64,000 bases of DNA from a virus: positions 54,355 through 118,354 of IMG/VR virus record IMGVR_UViG_3300005253_000063; one strand, 5' to 3'. Both the position numbers and the translations under genes were made by a program. The notes below the pieces were generated by a model, which saw only the letters and a program-made list of their open reading frames with translations, made no database searches and was not told the origin of the DNA. Of this stretch, positions 16,559-24,187 are shown piece after piece. Within the stretch, counting starts at the first letter, position 1. Each line of letters starts with the position of its first letter.

Positions 16559-17434
16559 ATGACGCAACAAGCACAGGCGCAAGGCACTCAACAAGTGCAG
16601 GGCATAGTCGCGGTTACCGAGAGCATGGAAACGGCTGGCTGTATAGTCTGGTGGCGGCTCAGCGGTTCGACCGACGGCTACGCGCTGCGACAGGCGTGGG
16701 AAGACGCGGGACTCCCCGAGGATCTCGTTCCCGAGCTGCCCTCGGCCGAGAAGGCGCTACGCCGCGCGGTCATCGAGCAGCGCGAACGCAGGCGCTTGGT
16801 CCGCCCGCTTGAAGGCACGAAGGGCTGGGCCGTCGTGGACGAAGCGGCGAGCGGCGACGATCTCGATTACTCGGTCAGACTCAAAGTGACCCTCAACAAG
16901 ATCGGCCACGTGAGCATCGAGCCGGAGGGTGCGGTTGGTTCCGACGAGATCAAGGCGGCGTACCAACGCCACCTCGCGCAGTTGGCGCAGACCGACATCA
17001 GCACGTGGCTGGTTCGTCTCGCCGCGCGTGTTCGCGCGGTCGCGCTTCGCGACACAGGCGGCGTATACTTCATCCCCCGCGAACAGGTTGCGCAGTGGCG
17101 ACGGATGGCCGGCGCGCTCGGCGCAGCGAGCGCGAGTCGCGTCTTCGAGGTTCCCGCGCTCAAGAGCGACGAGGCGATCGAAGCCGTGCTCGACGCCGTG
17201 GCGCGCGAGGCCGAGACTGCTGCCGAGGTGATGGAGGAGGAGCTGGCGAAGGAGAATCTCGGGGAGCGCGCGTTGCGTACGCGGACCGAGCGCTGCGGCG
17301 CGATCGAAGAGAAGCTCTCGACGTACGAGAAGCTCCTGGGCACAAGCCTCGACGCACTCCACGACCGGCTCGAAGTTCTGCAAGCCGGTCTCGCAACCGC
17401 GGCCCTCGCAGCGATGGCAGGGGACGACGACTGA
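16559..17434 (+). CDS. Phage protein of DUF6744-like type
   Basis: 291 residues. The N-terminal part (ETAGCIVWWRLSGSTDG, then WEDAGLPEDLVPELPSAEKALRRAV) resembles a family of phage and archaeal proteins of unknown function that I associate with DUF6744; this link is from memory. The C-terminal half is a long coiled coil ending DDD. Start fixed by the repeated leader. Its stop overlaps the next ATG. Confidence 0.5.
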   Translation: MTQQAQAQGTQQVQGIVAVTESMETAGCIVWWRLSGSTDGYALRQAWEDAGLPEDLVPELPSAEKALRRAVIEQRERRRLVRPLEGTKGWAVVDEAASGDDLDYSVRLKVTLNKIGHVSIEPEGAVGSDEIKAAYQRHLAQLAQTDISTWLVRLAARVRAVALRDTGGVYFIPREQVAQWRRMAGALGAASASRVFEVPALKSDEAIEAVLDAVAREAETAAEVMEEELAKENLGERALRTRTERCGAIEEKLSTYEKLLGTSLDALHDRLEVLQAGLATAALAAMAGDDD

Positions 17435-17643
17435 TGGCGCAGTTCCGCCGGACGATCGAGAACGTGTCGATGCTGCTCACTACGTTCAAGCGACGTCCGA
17501 ACGTCATCCGCGTTCAGAGCCGGTTCTGGGATCGCGAATTCGTTCGGGTAGACGAAGGCGTCTGGGAAGCTAGACCCTGGACGCCAGCCCTTCCGTTGGC
17601 TTTGGAACTTGAAGAACTTTACCAAGCGGGGGCATCGGCGTGA
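17434..17643 (+). CDS. Hypothetical small protein, 69 residues
   Basis: ATG in a TGATG overlap with the upstream stop. Basic N-terminal half, with VIRVQSRFWDREFVRV beta-like core. No domain recognised. Confidence 0.4.
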   Translation: MAQFRRTIENVSMLLTTFKRRPNVIRVQSRFWDREFVRVDEGVWEARPWTPALPLALELEELYQAGASA

Positions 17644-18029
17644 GCGGCACCGAACGTGTGTGGCGCGTGTCGCGCGAATCGGAGTGCATCTCCGTGACCA
17701 CCCACGTGCGCAACGCGGGGTTCGGGAAACCGTCGACCTGCGCGGCTTCGCTCTTGGGTGAGTGCTGGTTCCTGAACCGCGTTGTCGTCCACAGGGACGA
17801 TCGCGGTGCGGGCATTGGGAAAGAGTTGATGCGTCGTCTTCAACAAGCGCTCGGCGAGCGTTGGACCCTTGAGCGCTATCGCTCCGAGACTCACAAGTTG
17901 ATCGTCACACCGGGAGGTTACGGCTCGGACCCCGCCGACCTGGAAAAGTTCTACCAGGCGTGCGGCTTCACGACAACGAGCCCGCTCCCTGAGCTGCTGA
18001 TGGAATGGAAGATGCGCGATGCCAAGTGA
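17640..18029 (+). CDS. GNAT-family acetyltransferase
   Basis: 129 residues, GTG start overlapping the previous stop. The acetyl-CoA binding motif is clear: LNRVVVHRDDRGAGIGKELM (R-x-x-G-x-G), followed by a C-terminal FYQACGF typical of the fold. Size matches a minimal GNAT. It transfers acetyl from acetyl-CoA to an unknown amine, protein or small molecule. Confidence 0.7.
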   Translation: MSGTERVWRVSRESECISVTTHVRNAGFGKPSTCAASLLGECWFLNRVVVHRDDRGAGIGKELMRRLQQALGERWTLERYRSETHKLIVTPGGYGSDPADLEKFYQACGFTTTSPLPELLMEWKMRDAK

Positions 18030-18462
18030 CACGAACCGACGCCTCAACATCTTCGAACGACGCGGGTGGTGCCCTGTTCGCTACGCGCATCACCCGAAGC
18101 CGATCAAGGACGCGCTGCGTAAGCTCGGCCTCCGACCACAGATAAAGCAGTGCTTCGCCAACAGCCAGCGCTTCTTCATGGGCGCGACGTGGCTCGACCT
18201 CGAATACTACGAGGGCTACATCACCACCATCATCCCGATGCCGCACGGCTGGCTTCTGTGGGAGGAGCAGCTCATCGACCTGACCCTGGACTACGGGCCG
18301 GACGAGATTGAGTATCACGGGAGCACTGTGTACACGCGGGACGAGGTACGGAAGAACATGGTTCGCACGATGCAGTGGTGCGTGATGGACGATCGCGTGT
18401 TGCACTCGCATCACCCGCGCAGCGATGAAATCGAAGCGATGCGCGCGGAGGGATCACGATGA
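18019..18462 (+). CDS. Hypothetical protein with papain/transglutaminase-like Cys-His-Asp pattern
   Basis: 147 residues. Order and spacing KQCFANSQ ... YYEGYI ... PMPHGWLLW ... LIDLTLD resemble small thiol-fold proteins in which Cys, His and Asp form a triad. This is pattern resemblance, not a firm family match. Overlaps the GNAT gene by 11 nt and the next gene by 4 nt. Confidence 0.45.
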   Translation: MPSDTNRRLNIFERRGWCPVRYAHHPKPIKDALRKLGLRPQIKQCFANSQRFFMGATWLDLEYYEGYITTIIPMPHGWLLWEEQLIDLTLDYGPDEIEYHGSTVYTRDEVRKNMVRTMQWCVMDDRVLHSHHPRSDEIEAMRAEGSR

Positions 18463-18992
18463 CCGTAACAGAGCAGACGATCCGCGCGCAGCTCCAGCAG
18501 ATCCTCGACGACTGGTACGAAGACTTCCTTGCCAAGGGAGGGGCACGCATCCGCAAGCTGCTCGACAAACAGACCGAGCAGATCGTGCTGGGTCTGCTCG
18601 GCTTCCGCGCGGAGTACAACGGCAAGTGGCAGCTCGACGTCACGAACGGTCGGAGTCACAACAGCTTCGTTGGCAAGTACCTCCACGAGAACGCCAAACG
18701 CGCGGTCGGTAAGTGGTTGGAGAAGTACCTGCACGAACCCATCGCAGTTGTGCCGAACGAGGAAGCGCTGGCGAGTGCGCGGAAGGAGTACGAGCGCACC
18801 TTCCGACGCGCCCTACTTGAAGGTGCTCAAACCAAGGCGCAAGAACATGCGACGAAGGCGCTTGAAGCCGTGGTGGGTACATCGCTACGAGAGCTTGGCC
18901 AACTCCTTGCGCCTGCGGGCGCACGAGCGCAGGACGCTCGCGACCGTCTCGTTGACGGTGACGAATGCGTAGTGGACGAGGAGGACGACTGA
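18459..18992 (+). CDS. Hypothetical protein with acidic tail and DARDRL motif
   Basis: 177 residues, helical. Near the C-terminus AQDARDRLVDGDE resembles the shared tail motif, followed by an acidic end (EEDD). Contains FRAEYNGKWQLDV and NSFVGKYLHENAKRAV in the middle. Function unknown. Confidence 0.45.
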   Translation: MTVTEQTIRAQLQQILDDWYEDFLAKGGARIRKLLDKQTEQIVLGLLGFRAEYNGKWQLDVTNGRSHNSFVGKYLHENAKRAVGKWLEKYLHEPIAVVPNEEALASARKEYERTFRRALLEGAQTKAQEHATKALEAVVGTSLRELGQLLAPAGARAQDARDRLVDGDECVVDEEDD

Positions 18993-19339
18993 TGCGCGTG
19001 CTCGTCTGCGGTGACCGACATTGGACCGACCGGGGCGCCATCCTCAATCGGCTCAGGGAGCTACCGCCCGGTGCCATAATCATCCACGGTGCTGCGAAGG
19101 GAGCCGACACGATCGCAGGCGAAGTAGCGAAGTCACTCGGCTTCGCAATCGAGGCGTACCTGGCGGACTGGGCGCAGTACGGTCGCGCCGCAGGACCGAT
19201 TCGCAACGCGAAGATGCTCCAGGAAGGCAAGCCCGATCTGGTCATCGCGTACCACGCGGACATCGAGGCGAGTAAGGGTACGAAGAGCATGGTGCGGCTC
19301 GCACGCGCTGCAGGCATACCCGTCGAGGTGTTGCCGTGA
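18992..19339 (+). CDS. SLOG-family (DUF2493/YspA-type) nucleotide-binding protein
   Basis: 115 residues in a TGATG overlap. RVLVCGDRHWTD at the N-terminus, IIHGAAKGADTIAGEVA in the middle and AGPIRNAKMLQEGKPDLVIAY (split motif) are characteristic of the YspA/DUF2493 branch of the SLOG superfamily, Rossmann-like proteins that bind nucleotides or their derivatives. Ligand unknown. Confidence 0.75.
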   Translation: MRVLVCGDRHWTDRGAILNRLRELPPGAIIIHGAAKGADTIAGEVAKSLGFAIEAYLADWAQYGRAAGPIRNAKMLQEGKPDLVIAYHADIEASKGTKSMVRLARAAGIPVEVLP

Positions 19340-19590
19340 GACGCGTGAACCTCGCGACACGAGAAGAATTGGTCGCGCGCATTCGCCTCGGCGAACGCAT
19401 TGGCGGCTTCTATTGGGTACAGGAAGGCACTGGCGCGCTACACGCTCGACTAGTGGATGGATCGCGGGTGCACGTTCACGCAGATGCGCACTTGATTCTA
19501 CTGGGTCGCCTCGCGCCGGGTGATGTATGCGATGTCTGTTTGGAGATCGTAACGCGAGCCGCACGAAAGGAAGGTCGTGTCGAAGCGTAG
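19336..19590 (+). CDS. Hypothetical small protein, 84 residues
   Basis: GTG start overlapping the SLOG stop. Helical N-terminus, small beta core (ALHARLVDGSRVHVHADA), CDVC near the end. Function not recognised. Confidence 0.4.
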   Translation: MRRVNLATREELVARIRLGERIGGFYWVQEGTGALHARLVDGSRVHVHADAHLILLGRLAPGDVCDVCLEIVTRAARKEGRVEA

Positions 19591-20359
19591 GAACAAACAG
19601 CCGCGCCGCACACCGCGCGATGCGCCATGGACTCCGTTCTATCAGTGCGACCACTACACGGACGGAGCCGGCAACAAGACGGCGCTGCCCACGGGCGCGG
19701 TCTATCTGCGCAACAACCACTACCAGGTCGACCTCCGCGTCATGGAGTCGAAGGAACCCTTCGGTCGAGTCGTGTGGCTCTCGATCAAGCGTAACGACCG
19801 TAAGACGATACACGACTGGCGCGACCTGCAGCGCATTAAGACGGAAGTCCTCGGTGCGGAGATCGAGGCGATCGAGTTGTATCCCGCGGAGTCACGACAC
19901 GTGGACACGTCGAACCAGTATTGCCTCTGGTGCTTCATGGACGGCTACCGCTTTCCGTATGGCTACCAGGAGCGTTTGCTCATGGACAAGGATCGCGGTG
20001 ACGGTCCGCCCGAGCTGAGCTTGTCGCAGCAACGACCGTGGCGCTACCACGAGCGACCGGATGACGTCCTCTCGATGGGCGAAGTGATGAGGCAGTACGT
20101 GAAGGACAAGGACTTCGGCGCCCGCGTGGACGGGCTGCCCGCAACAACCAAGGAGGCTGGAGATGGCAAAGGTGCAGTCGAAGAAGTGCAACGAGTGCGA
20201 GGTTCGAAAACCCGTGGGCTCGTTCGACAAACACAAGAACGCGAAGGACGGCTACCGGGCGACGTGCAAGAAGTGCCGCGGCGGAATGAAGGCAAAGGCC
20301 AAGCCGAAGCGCAAGATGTCGCAAGGGCAGAAGGTCACGCTCGCGAACAAGATGACTAA
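19577..20359 (+). CDS. Hypothetical protein with conserved DUF7694-like core; C-terminus overlaps next gene
   Basis: 260 residues from a GTG. The core VVWLSIKRNDRKTIHDW ... LQRIKTEVLG ... ELYPAESRHVDTSNQY resembles a phage protein family that I associate with DUF7694. Beyond about residue 193 the frame lies over the zinc-finger gene at 20163 and has low-complexity composition, so the last 65 residues are probably an accidental read-through of the overlapping gene. Confidence 0.5.
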   Translation: MSKRRNKQPRRTPRDAPWTPFYQCDHYTDGAGNKTALPTGAVYLRNNHYQVDLRVMESKEPFGRVVWLSIKRNDRKTIHDWRDLQRIKTEVLGAEIEAIELYPAESRHVDTSNQYCLWCFMDGYRFPYGYQERLLMDKDRGDGPPELSLSQQRPWRYHERPDDVLSMGEVMRQYVKDKDFGARVDGLPATTKEAGDGKGAVEEVQRVRGSKTRGLVRQTQEREGRLPGDVQEVPRRNEGKGQAEAQDVARAEGHAREQDD

Positions 20360-20495
20360 CGGAAGCGGTGACGAGCACCCGCTCGCGAGTTCGTTGCGCA
20401 AGCTCTACCGCAAGGGCGTGCGCCGGGTCGAGTTCGACGATAAGGGAGTCGCCAAGCTCGAACTCATCTCGACCGAAGTCGTGCGCGGACTGTAG
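20163..20495 (+). CDS. Small basic zinc-finger protein
   Basis: 110 residues with perfect GGAGGCTGG 2 nt before the ATG. The finger is CNECEVRKPVGSF ... YRATCKKC, as seen in small phage DNA-binding and endonuclease-VII-like proteins; no HNH catalytic core is present. Lys-rich linker follows, then a beta hairpin (VRRVEFDDKGVAKLELIS). DNA or RNA binding is likely. Confidence 0.5.
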   Translation: MAKVQSKKCNECEVRKPVGSFDKHKNAKDGYRATCKKCRGGMKAKAKPKRKMSQGQKVTLANKMTNGSGDEHPLASSLRKLYRKGVRRVEFDDKGVAKLELISTEVVRGL

Positions 20496-20535
20496 GACGG
20501 CTGCGCAGGTCGGCTCGATCGTCGGGCCAACCGCC

Positions 20536-20570
20536 GGAGCAATCCTGCTCATCTGGGAAGGAGGCTGGAG
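20536..20570 (+). promoter_or_regulatory. Leader element: hairpin and extended Shine-Dalgarno
   Basis: GAGCA-ATCC-TGCTC (20537-20550), identical to the copy at 11897, followed by GGAGGCTGG (20560-20568), ending 2 nt before ATG 20571. Confidence 0.65.
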
Positions 20571-20963
20571 ATGTCACAACTCCAAGACGTACGCCTGCGC
20601 GGAGTCGCCACTGATGACTTCCGTCGCAGCGAGAAGACGATGTTCGATCGTTGGCGGAAGAAGAACCGCAGCATCAAGTTCGGTCCGAACGATGCGGTGA
20701 TGTTCGTGTCGGGCACGGGTAACCAGATCGTGTTCGTGTTTCGCCCGGTGACGATCGACAACTCGGAGCACAAGGGTAGCGACGAGTACGAGGTCACGCC
20801 CTCGCGAAGGTTGCGGCTCGATGGCGGCACCTGGCACCCGTGGATGATTCAGAAGTACGCGGAGCAGCTTGGGCTGCACGCCGACGGCATCAAGCCGTTT
20901 GAGGCGCACTTCAACGAGTGGCAGGAGCGCAAGCGTCGCCGCCGCAGGAGACGACGGGGGTGA
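20571..20963 (+). CDS. Hypothetical protein with poly-arginine end
   Basis: 130 residues. Central beta part (VMFVSGTGNQIVFVFRP), then a helical segment and a terminal run of ten Arg/Lys residues that should bind nucleic acid. Start set by the repeated leader. No family recognised. Confidence 0.45.
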   Translation: MSQLQDVRLRGVATDDFRRSEKTMFDRWRKKNRSIKFGPNDAVMFVSGTGNQIVFVFRPVTIDNSEHKGSDEYEVTPSRRLRLDGGTWHPWMIQKYAEQLGLHADGIKPFEAHFNEWQERKRRRRRRRRG

Positions 20964-21276
20964 CACGATCCCTCTCATCGCGACCCTGCCCGCGTCATCC
21001 GCGAGCAGCTCCCCTAGAACTGGGTCCGCACACGCGGAGTCCCGTTTCAGGGGGTCCCGCCCAGCGCGACTACAGGGGTTCCAGGGGGACCCCACGAGGG
21101 CGGGCTGTGCTGGGTCCCAGCGTGGGGTCCCCTGTGAGACGCAATGATGCGGCCCTCGTGCGGGCAACCCGCTGTGTCGCAGTACAGAGCGTCGACGGAG
21201 CCGTTAGACCCCGCCGCGGATCCGGGGGGCCTGTGGATCCGCATTGTAAGTGCGCTTACATTTCACAGGGGGCCGC
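20964..21276. other. Structured non-coding region with several inverted repeats
   Basis: About 310 nt without a gene. It holds a 13-bp inverted repeat with one bulge (21083-21096 and 21121-21133) enclosing the palindrome CTGGGTCCCAG (21110-21120); GCGGATCC/GGATCCGC (21216-21223, 21235-21242); and TGTAAG-TGCG-CTTACA (21245-21260) just before the next gene. Could be terminator, operator and structured leader in one, or a small RNA. No promoter is obvious. Confidence 0.5.
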
Positions 21277-21624
21277 GTGAGCCGGCGCAAACGAGGCGAG
21301 GAACCCACGCTCGCGGAGGTCTTCGCAGGGGCCTTTCGCGACATAGGCACGCGTGGCTACGAGCCCGACTGGTCCGAGCGCGCGACGTCGGAGCAGATCG
21401 CGAAGCTTGACGACAAGCGCAGGGGCGTCACCGCGGAACAGGATGCAGTGCGTCGACTCGCGGGTCGATGCGAAGCGTGCGGCCACGCCGAGGTCGACCA
21501 CGTCGAGGTGTGGACTGTCGACATGCGAGTTGAACAACTCGCGCTCGGCCTCGACCGCTCCTCGGGTAGCGCGTTCATCTGCTCCGTGGGCAACTGCCGT
21601 TGTACGGAGTCGGTGAAAGAATGA
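21277..21624 (+). CDS. Hypothetical protein with Cys/His cluster
   Basis: 115 residues from GTG 21277, which has AGGGGG upstream; an in-frame GTG at 21250 lies inside a hairpin and is less likely. CEACGHAEVDH and CSVGNCRC near the C-terminus suggest one zinc site. The stop overlaps the next ATG. Function unknown. Confidence 0.45.
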   Translation: MSRRKRGEEPTLAEVFAGAFRDIGTRGYEPDWSERATSEQIAKLDDKRRGVTAEQDAVRRLAGRCEACGHAEVDHVEVWTVDMRVEQLALGLDRSSGSAFICSVGNCRCTESVKE

Positions 21625-21893
21625 AGCTCTACGAGACCGAAGTCCGCATCCTGGTCTACTCGATCGCGGAGTCGGAAGAAGAGGCGCGCAGGCGTGCGCT
21701 GGAGTTCGCCGATATTGAACTAATGAAGGGGCGCGGCGACGCGTTCATGACCACGCCGATCAGCGAGGTCGATGAGATCGTACTGCCGTGGCCGGACGAG
21801 CGTCCGTACGGCAGCAACAAGAGTTTGACCTGCGCCCAATGGGTGCGGAGGCTGGAGAGACCCGATGCCAAAGAAGACACTGAAGCAGGCTGA
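21621..21893 (+). CDS. Hypothetical protein, 90 residues
   Basis: ATGA overlap with the upstream stop. Begins with a strand-helix unit (YETEVRILVYSIAESEEEARRR) common in small ferredoxin-like folds. No specific family. Ends overlapping the next gene, whose ribosome site lies inside it. Confidence 0.45.
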   Translation: MKLYETEVRILVYSIAESEEEARRRALEFADIELMKGRGDAFMTTPISEVDEIVLPWPDERPYGSNKSLTCAQWVRRLERPDAKEDTEAG

Positions 21894-22329
21894 GCGCGAG
21901 CTAGCGAAAGCGCTCGGCCGTCTGGATGAGTACCAAGGGATCGTCGGGCGACGCAACGCGCGCAAGGCGGTCGCGAAAGCGCTGCGCTCAGTTCGCAACG
22001 TGGTCGATCGCGACTTCGCTCCGATCCGCGGTAGGGCCAAGAAGCGTCTGTCGGGTAAGCCTGCTGACGTGCAGCGCCGCTTCCATCGCCGGATGGAGGA
22101 GCTTGACTACGACCCCGTGCCTTCGGACGCAGCCTTGATGGGGATGCTCGTGAAGGCAAAGGTTCCCATGAAGGTCGAGCCGGGAACTAGCGGTATGGAA
22201 ATTTGGATCCCGCATTGGGTTCTTATGATCCCGCACCACGCGCGCACCGTGTCCCGGCTGCGCAAGCTCGCGAAGTCGCCGAACGACCGCAGAGTCTGGC
22301 TTGCGCGCAAAGCGTTGGAGAAGGAGTAA
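21865..22329 (+). CDS. Hypothetical basic protein, 154 residues
   Basis: Starts with ATG 9 nt after a GGAGGCTGG copy (21847-21855). Highly basic, helical (QAERELAKALGRLDEYQG, ARKAVAKALRSVRNVVDRD). Possibly nucleic-acid binding. Function not recognised. Confidence 0.4.
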   Translation: MPKKTLKQAERELAKALGRLDEYQGIVGRRNARKAVAKALRSVRNVVDRDFAPIRGRAKKRLSGKPADVQRRFHRRMEELDYDPVPSDAALMGMLVKAKVPMKVEPGTSGMEIWIPHWVLMIPHHARTVSRLRKLAKSPNDRRVWLARKALEKE

Positions 22330-22332
22330 GCC

Positions 22333-22905
22333 GTGGCAGACCCGGACGACCTTGACGAGTTCGACGACATCGCGCGGGTGGCTGCGCGCGTTGCGCGGAA
22401 GTACAAACGCACCTATTGGTGGAGCGAGGAGGAGGACCTGCGTCAGGAGGCGTGGGCCGCACTGCTCAAGGCAGTCCACCATTGGGATCCGCGCGTGGGT
22501 GCTCCCCTCGAAGCGTATCTTTGGCGCGCTGCGAACTACGCGCTGCGACCGTTCGTGTGGAAGAACGCCTCGATCGCAAGCGCGTCCTATCGACAGCTCG
22601 CCGAGCTGTTCAAGCACCACCGCGCGCAGCTCAACGAATCGATCGTGGACCCCGCGCCGTCGGCAGACGAGGTCATCGAGGAGGCGCGTTGGCGGCGCGC
22701 GATCCGCAAGGAGCTTGCGCGCATCTTCGCGAGCGACAAAGATGGTAGTCTCGCGGAGGCCGTGCTCATGGCGGGGTACAAACCGTTGCAGGTTGCTCAC
22801 GTCTTGGATGTCCCGGTACAACGTGTCTACAGCGCGAGCGCACAGATACGCCGACGCATCGAATCCGACTACACCCTCTTCAAGCTCTGGAGGAACAACA
22901 CGTGA
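22333..22905 (+). CDS. RNA polymerase sigma-factor-like protein
   Basis: 190 residues, GTG start. Residues about 30-75 match sigma region 2 in character: SEEEDLRQEAWAALLKAV, then WDPRVGAPLEAYLWRAANY. The C-terminal 60 residues could be a region-4 helix-turn-helix (LQVAHVLDVPVQRVYSASAQ). Such a factor could direct host RNA polymerase to phage promoters. Short and divergent, so DNA-binding without promoter activity cannot be excluded. Confidence 0.6.
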   Translation: MADPDDLDEFDDIARVAARVARKYKRTYWWSEEEDLRQEAWAALLKAVHHWDPRVGAPLEAYLWRAANYALRPFVWKNASIASASYRQLAELFKHHRAQLNESIVDPAPSADEVIEEARWRRAIRKELARIFASDKDGSLAEAVLMAGYKPLQVAHVLDVPVQRVYSASAQIRRRIESDYTLFKLWRNNT

Positions 22906-23549
22906 AGATTGCACTGGGACCAGAGACGCACGTCGTCGACGTTCGCTTGGACACGATCGATGAAGCGCCCGACAACCCCAACGTCATGGAGCCCGAGATG
23001 TACGTGCGGCTCGTCGAAGCGATCCGTCGGTTCGGGTTCCTGCAGCCGGTTCTCTTGAAAGAGACGGAGAACGATCGCTTCGAGATCGTGGACGGACATC
23101 ACCGCATCCGCGCAGCGCGCGAGCTGGAGTACGAGTTCGTTTCCGCGGTCGTGGTCGACCAGGAGGATGACGCACACGCACTGGCCGAGGTGCTGCGGGT
23201 CGGGATGAACAAGCTGCGCGGCGAGCTGGACCTCTCCGGGGTCGGGCGCATCCTGGCTGACCTGGAGAAGAACGGTTGGGCAATGGACGACCTCGTGCTC
23301 AGCGGTTTCAACGAGAGCGAGATCAACGACCTGATCGACACGGTGACGCGCGACCCGGGTGAGGACCTCTCCGGTATGGGAGGCGCTCCGCCACCCGACC
23401 TCGACCCGCCGCCACCGCGTCCCTTCCTCATCGAGATCCTGTTCTCGTCACGCGAGGAGTACCAGCAAGCCCGGAAAGGTCTGCGCCGCGCGGCGGGCAA
23501 GGGCAACGAACTGTCTGTGGGATTGCTGCGATTGCTGGGCGAACAGTGA
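22902..23549 (+). CDS. ParB/sulfiredoxin-fold protein (ParB-like nuclease domain)
   Basis: 215 residues, GTG start overlapping the sigma-like stop. Core FGFLQPVLLKETENDRFEIV, DGHHRIRAARELEY corresponds to the ParB N-terminal domain with its G-H-x-R box. A second helical part (WAMDDLVLSGFNESEINDLI) is shared with the related protein at 34204. Phage versions are variously nucleases, ATP/CTPases or regulators; the role here is not clear. Confidence 0.65.
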   Translation: MKIALGPETHVVDVRLDTIDEAPDNPNVMEPEMYVRLVEAIRRFGFLQPVLLKETENDRFEIVDGHHRIRAARELEYEFVSAVVVDQEDDAHALAEVLRVGMNKLRGELDLSGVGRILADLEKNGWAMDDLVLSGFNESEINDLIDTVTRDPGEDLSGMGGAPPPDLDPPPPRPFLIEILFSSREEYQQARKGLRRAAGKGNELSVGLLRLLGEQ

Positions 23550-23597
23550 TAGCGCACAACTAGCGAAACAAGCATACTCAGCGGAGAGGAGACAGTA

Positions 23598-23843
23598 ATG
23601 ACTCGACGCTCGAAGCAAGCAGAGTTTCTACGAACGAAAGGCTACGTCCGCGCGACCAAGGCCGCGCAACTCGTCCGAGTATCACCGTCCGCCATCTACC
23701 GGATGCTGGAGCAGGAGACGCTCGACGGCACGAAGATCGGGGGCCGGTGGTACGTCACGCTCAAGTCGCTCATCGAATACTGTGGCTCGGCTGCGAAGGA
23801 GTTCGGTCTGCTGGAGCTGCAGCGGAAGGCGCGGGCCCGGTAG
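23598..23843 (+). CDS. Excisionase/MerR-like helix-turn-helix protein
   Basis: 81 residues, GGAGAGGAGA upstream of ATG. GYVRATKAAQLVRVSPSAIY followed by a wing (KIGGRWYVTLKSL) is the winged HTH of the Xis/MerR-like helix_turn_helix_17 type. No integrase is in the window, so a regulatory role is more likely than excision. Confidence 0.65.
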   Translation: MTRRSKQAEFLRTKGYVRATKAAQLVRVSPSAIYRMLEQETLDGTKIGGRWYVTLKSLIEYCGSAAKEFGLLELQRKARAR

Positions 23844-24187
23844 TGTCCAAGGTGCTCGGCACAACCCGGGACGGTAGGGCGCGGTTTCACGCGAGCGGGT
23901 GGGACGTTCAGCGTGTCACGGTGCGACATGGCGTGCTCGTATGCAACCAATGCGGGCACGAACACGAGTGCGACGATGAGCTGTGCTTCTTCTTTCATCC
24001 GCAGCGGGGACAAGGACCGTGGGTCTGCCCAGGCGAATGCTACGTCGAGCAGGTTGAGAGTGCCGCACGCTATCGTCTCGCGACCGAGTCGTTTCGCCGA
24101 CTCGGGGGTGCCGGGAGATTCCCGGACGAGGACGAGGTCGAAGACGATCCCTTACACACCGGCATCTTCACCAAGGTTGGTGCCTAG
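23843..24187 (+). CDS. Hypothetical zinc-binding protein
   Basis: 114 residues, GTG start overlapping the stop of the HTH gene. CNQCGHEHECDDELC and WVCPGECY could form one or two metal sites. Placed between a regulator and a helicase. Function not recognised. Confidence 0.45.
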   Translation: MSKVLGTTRDGRARFHASGWDVQRVTVRHGVLVCNQCGHEHECDDELCFFFHPQRGQGPWVCPGECYVEQVESAARYRLATESFRRLGGAGRFPDEDEVEDDPLHTGIFTKVGA

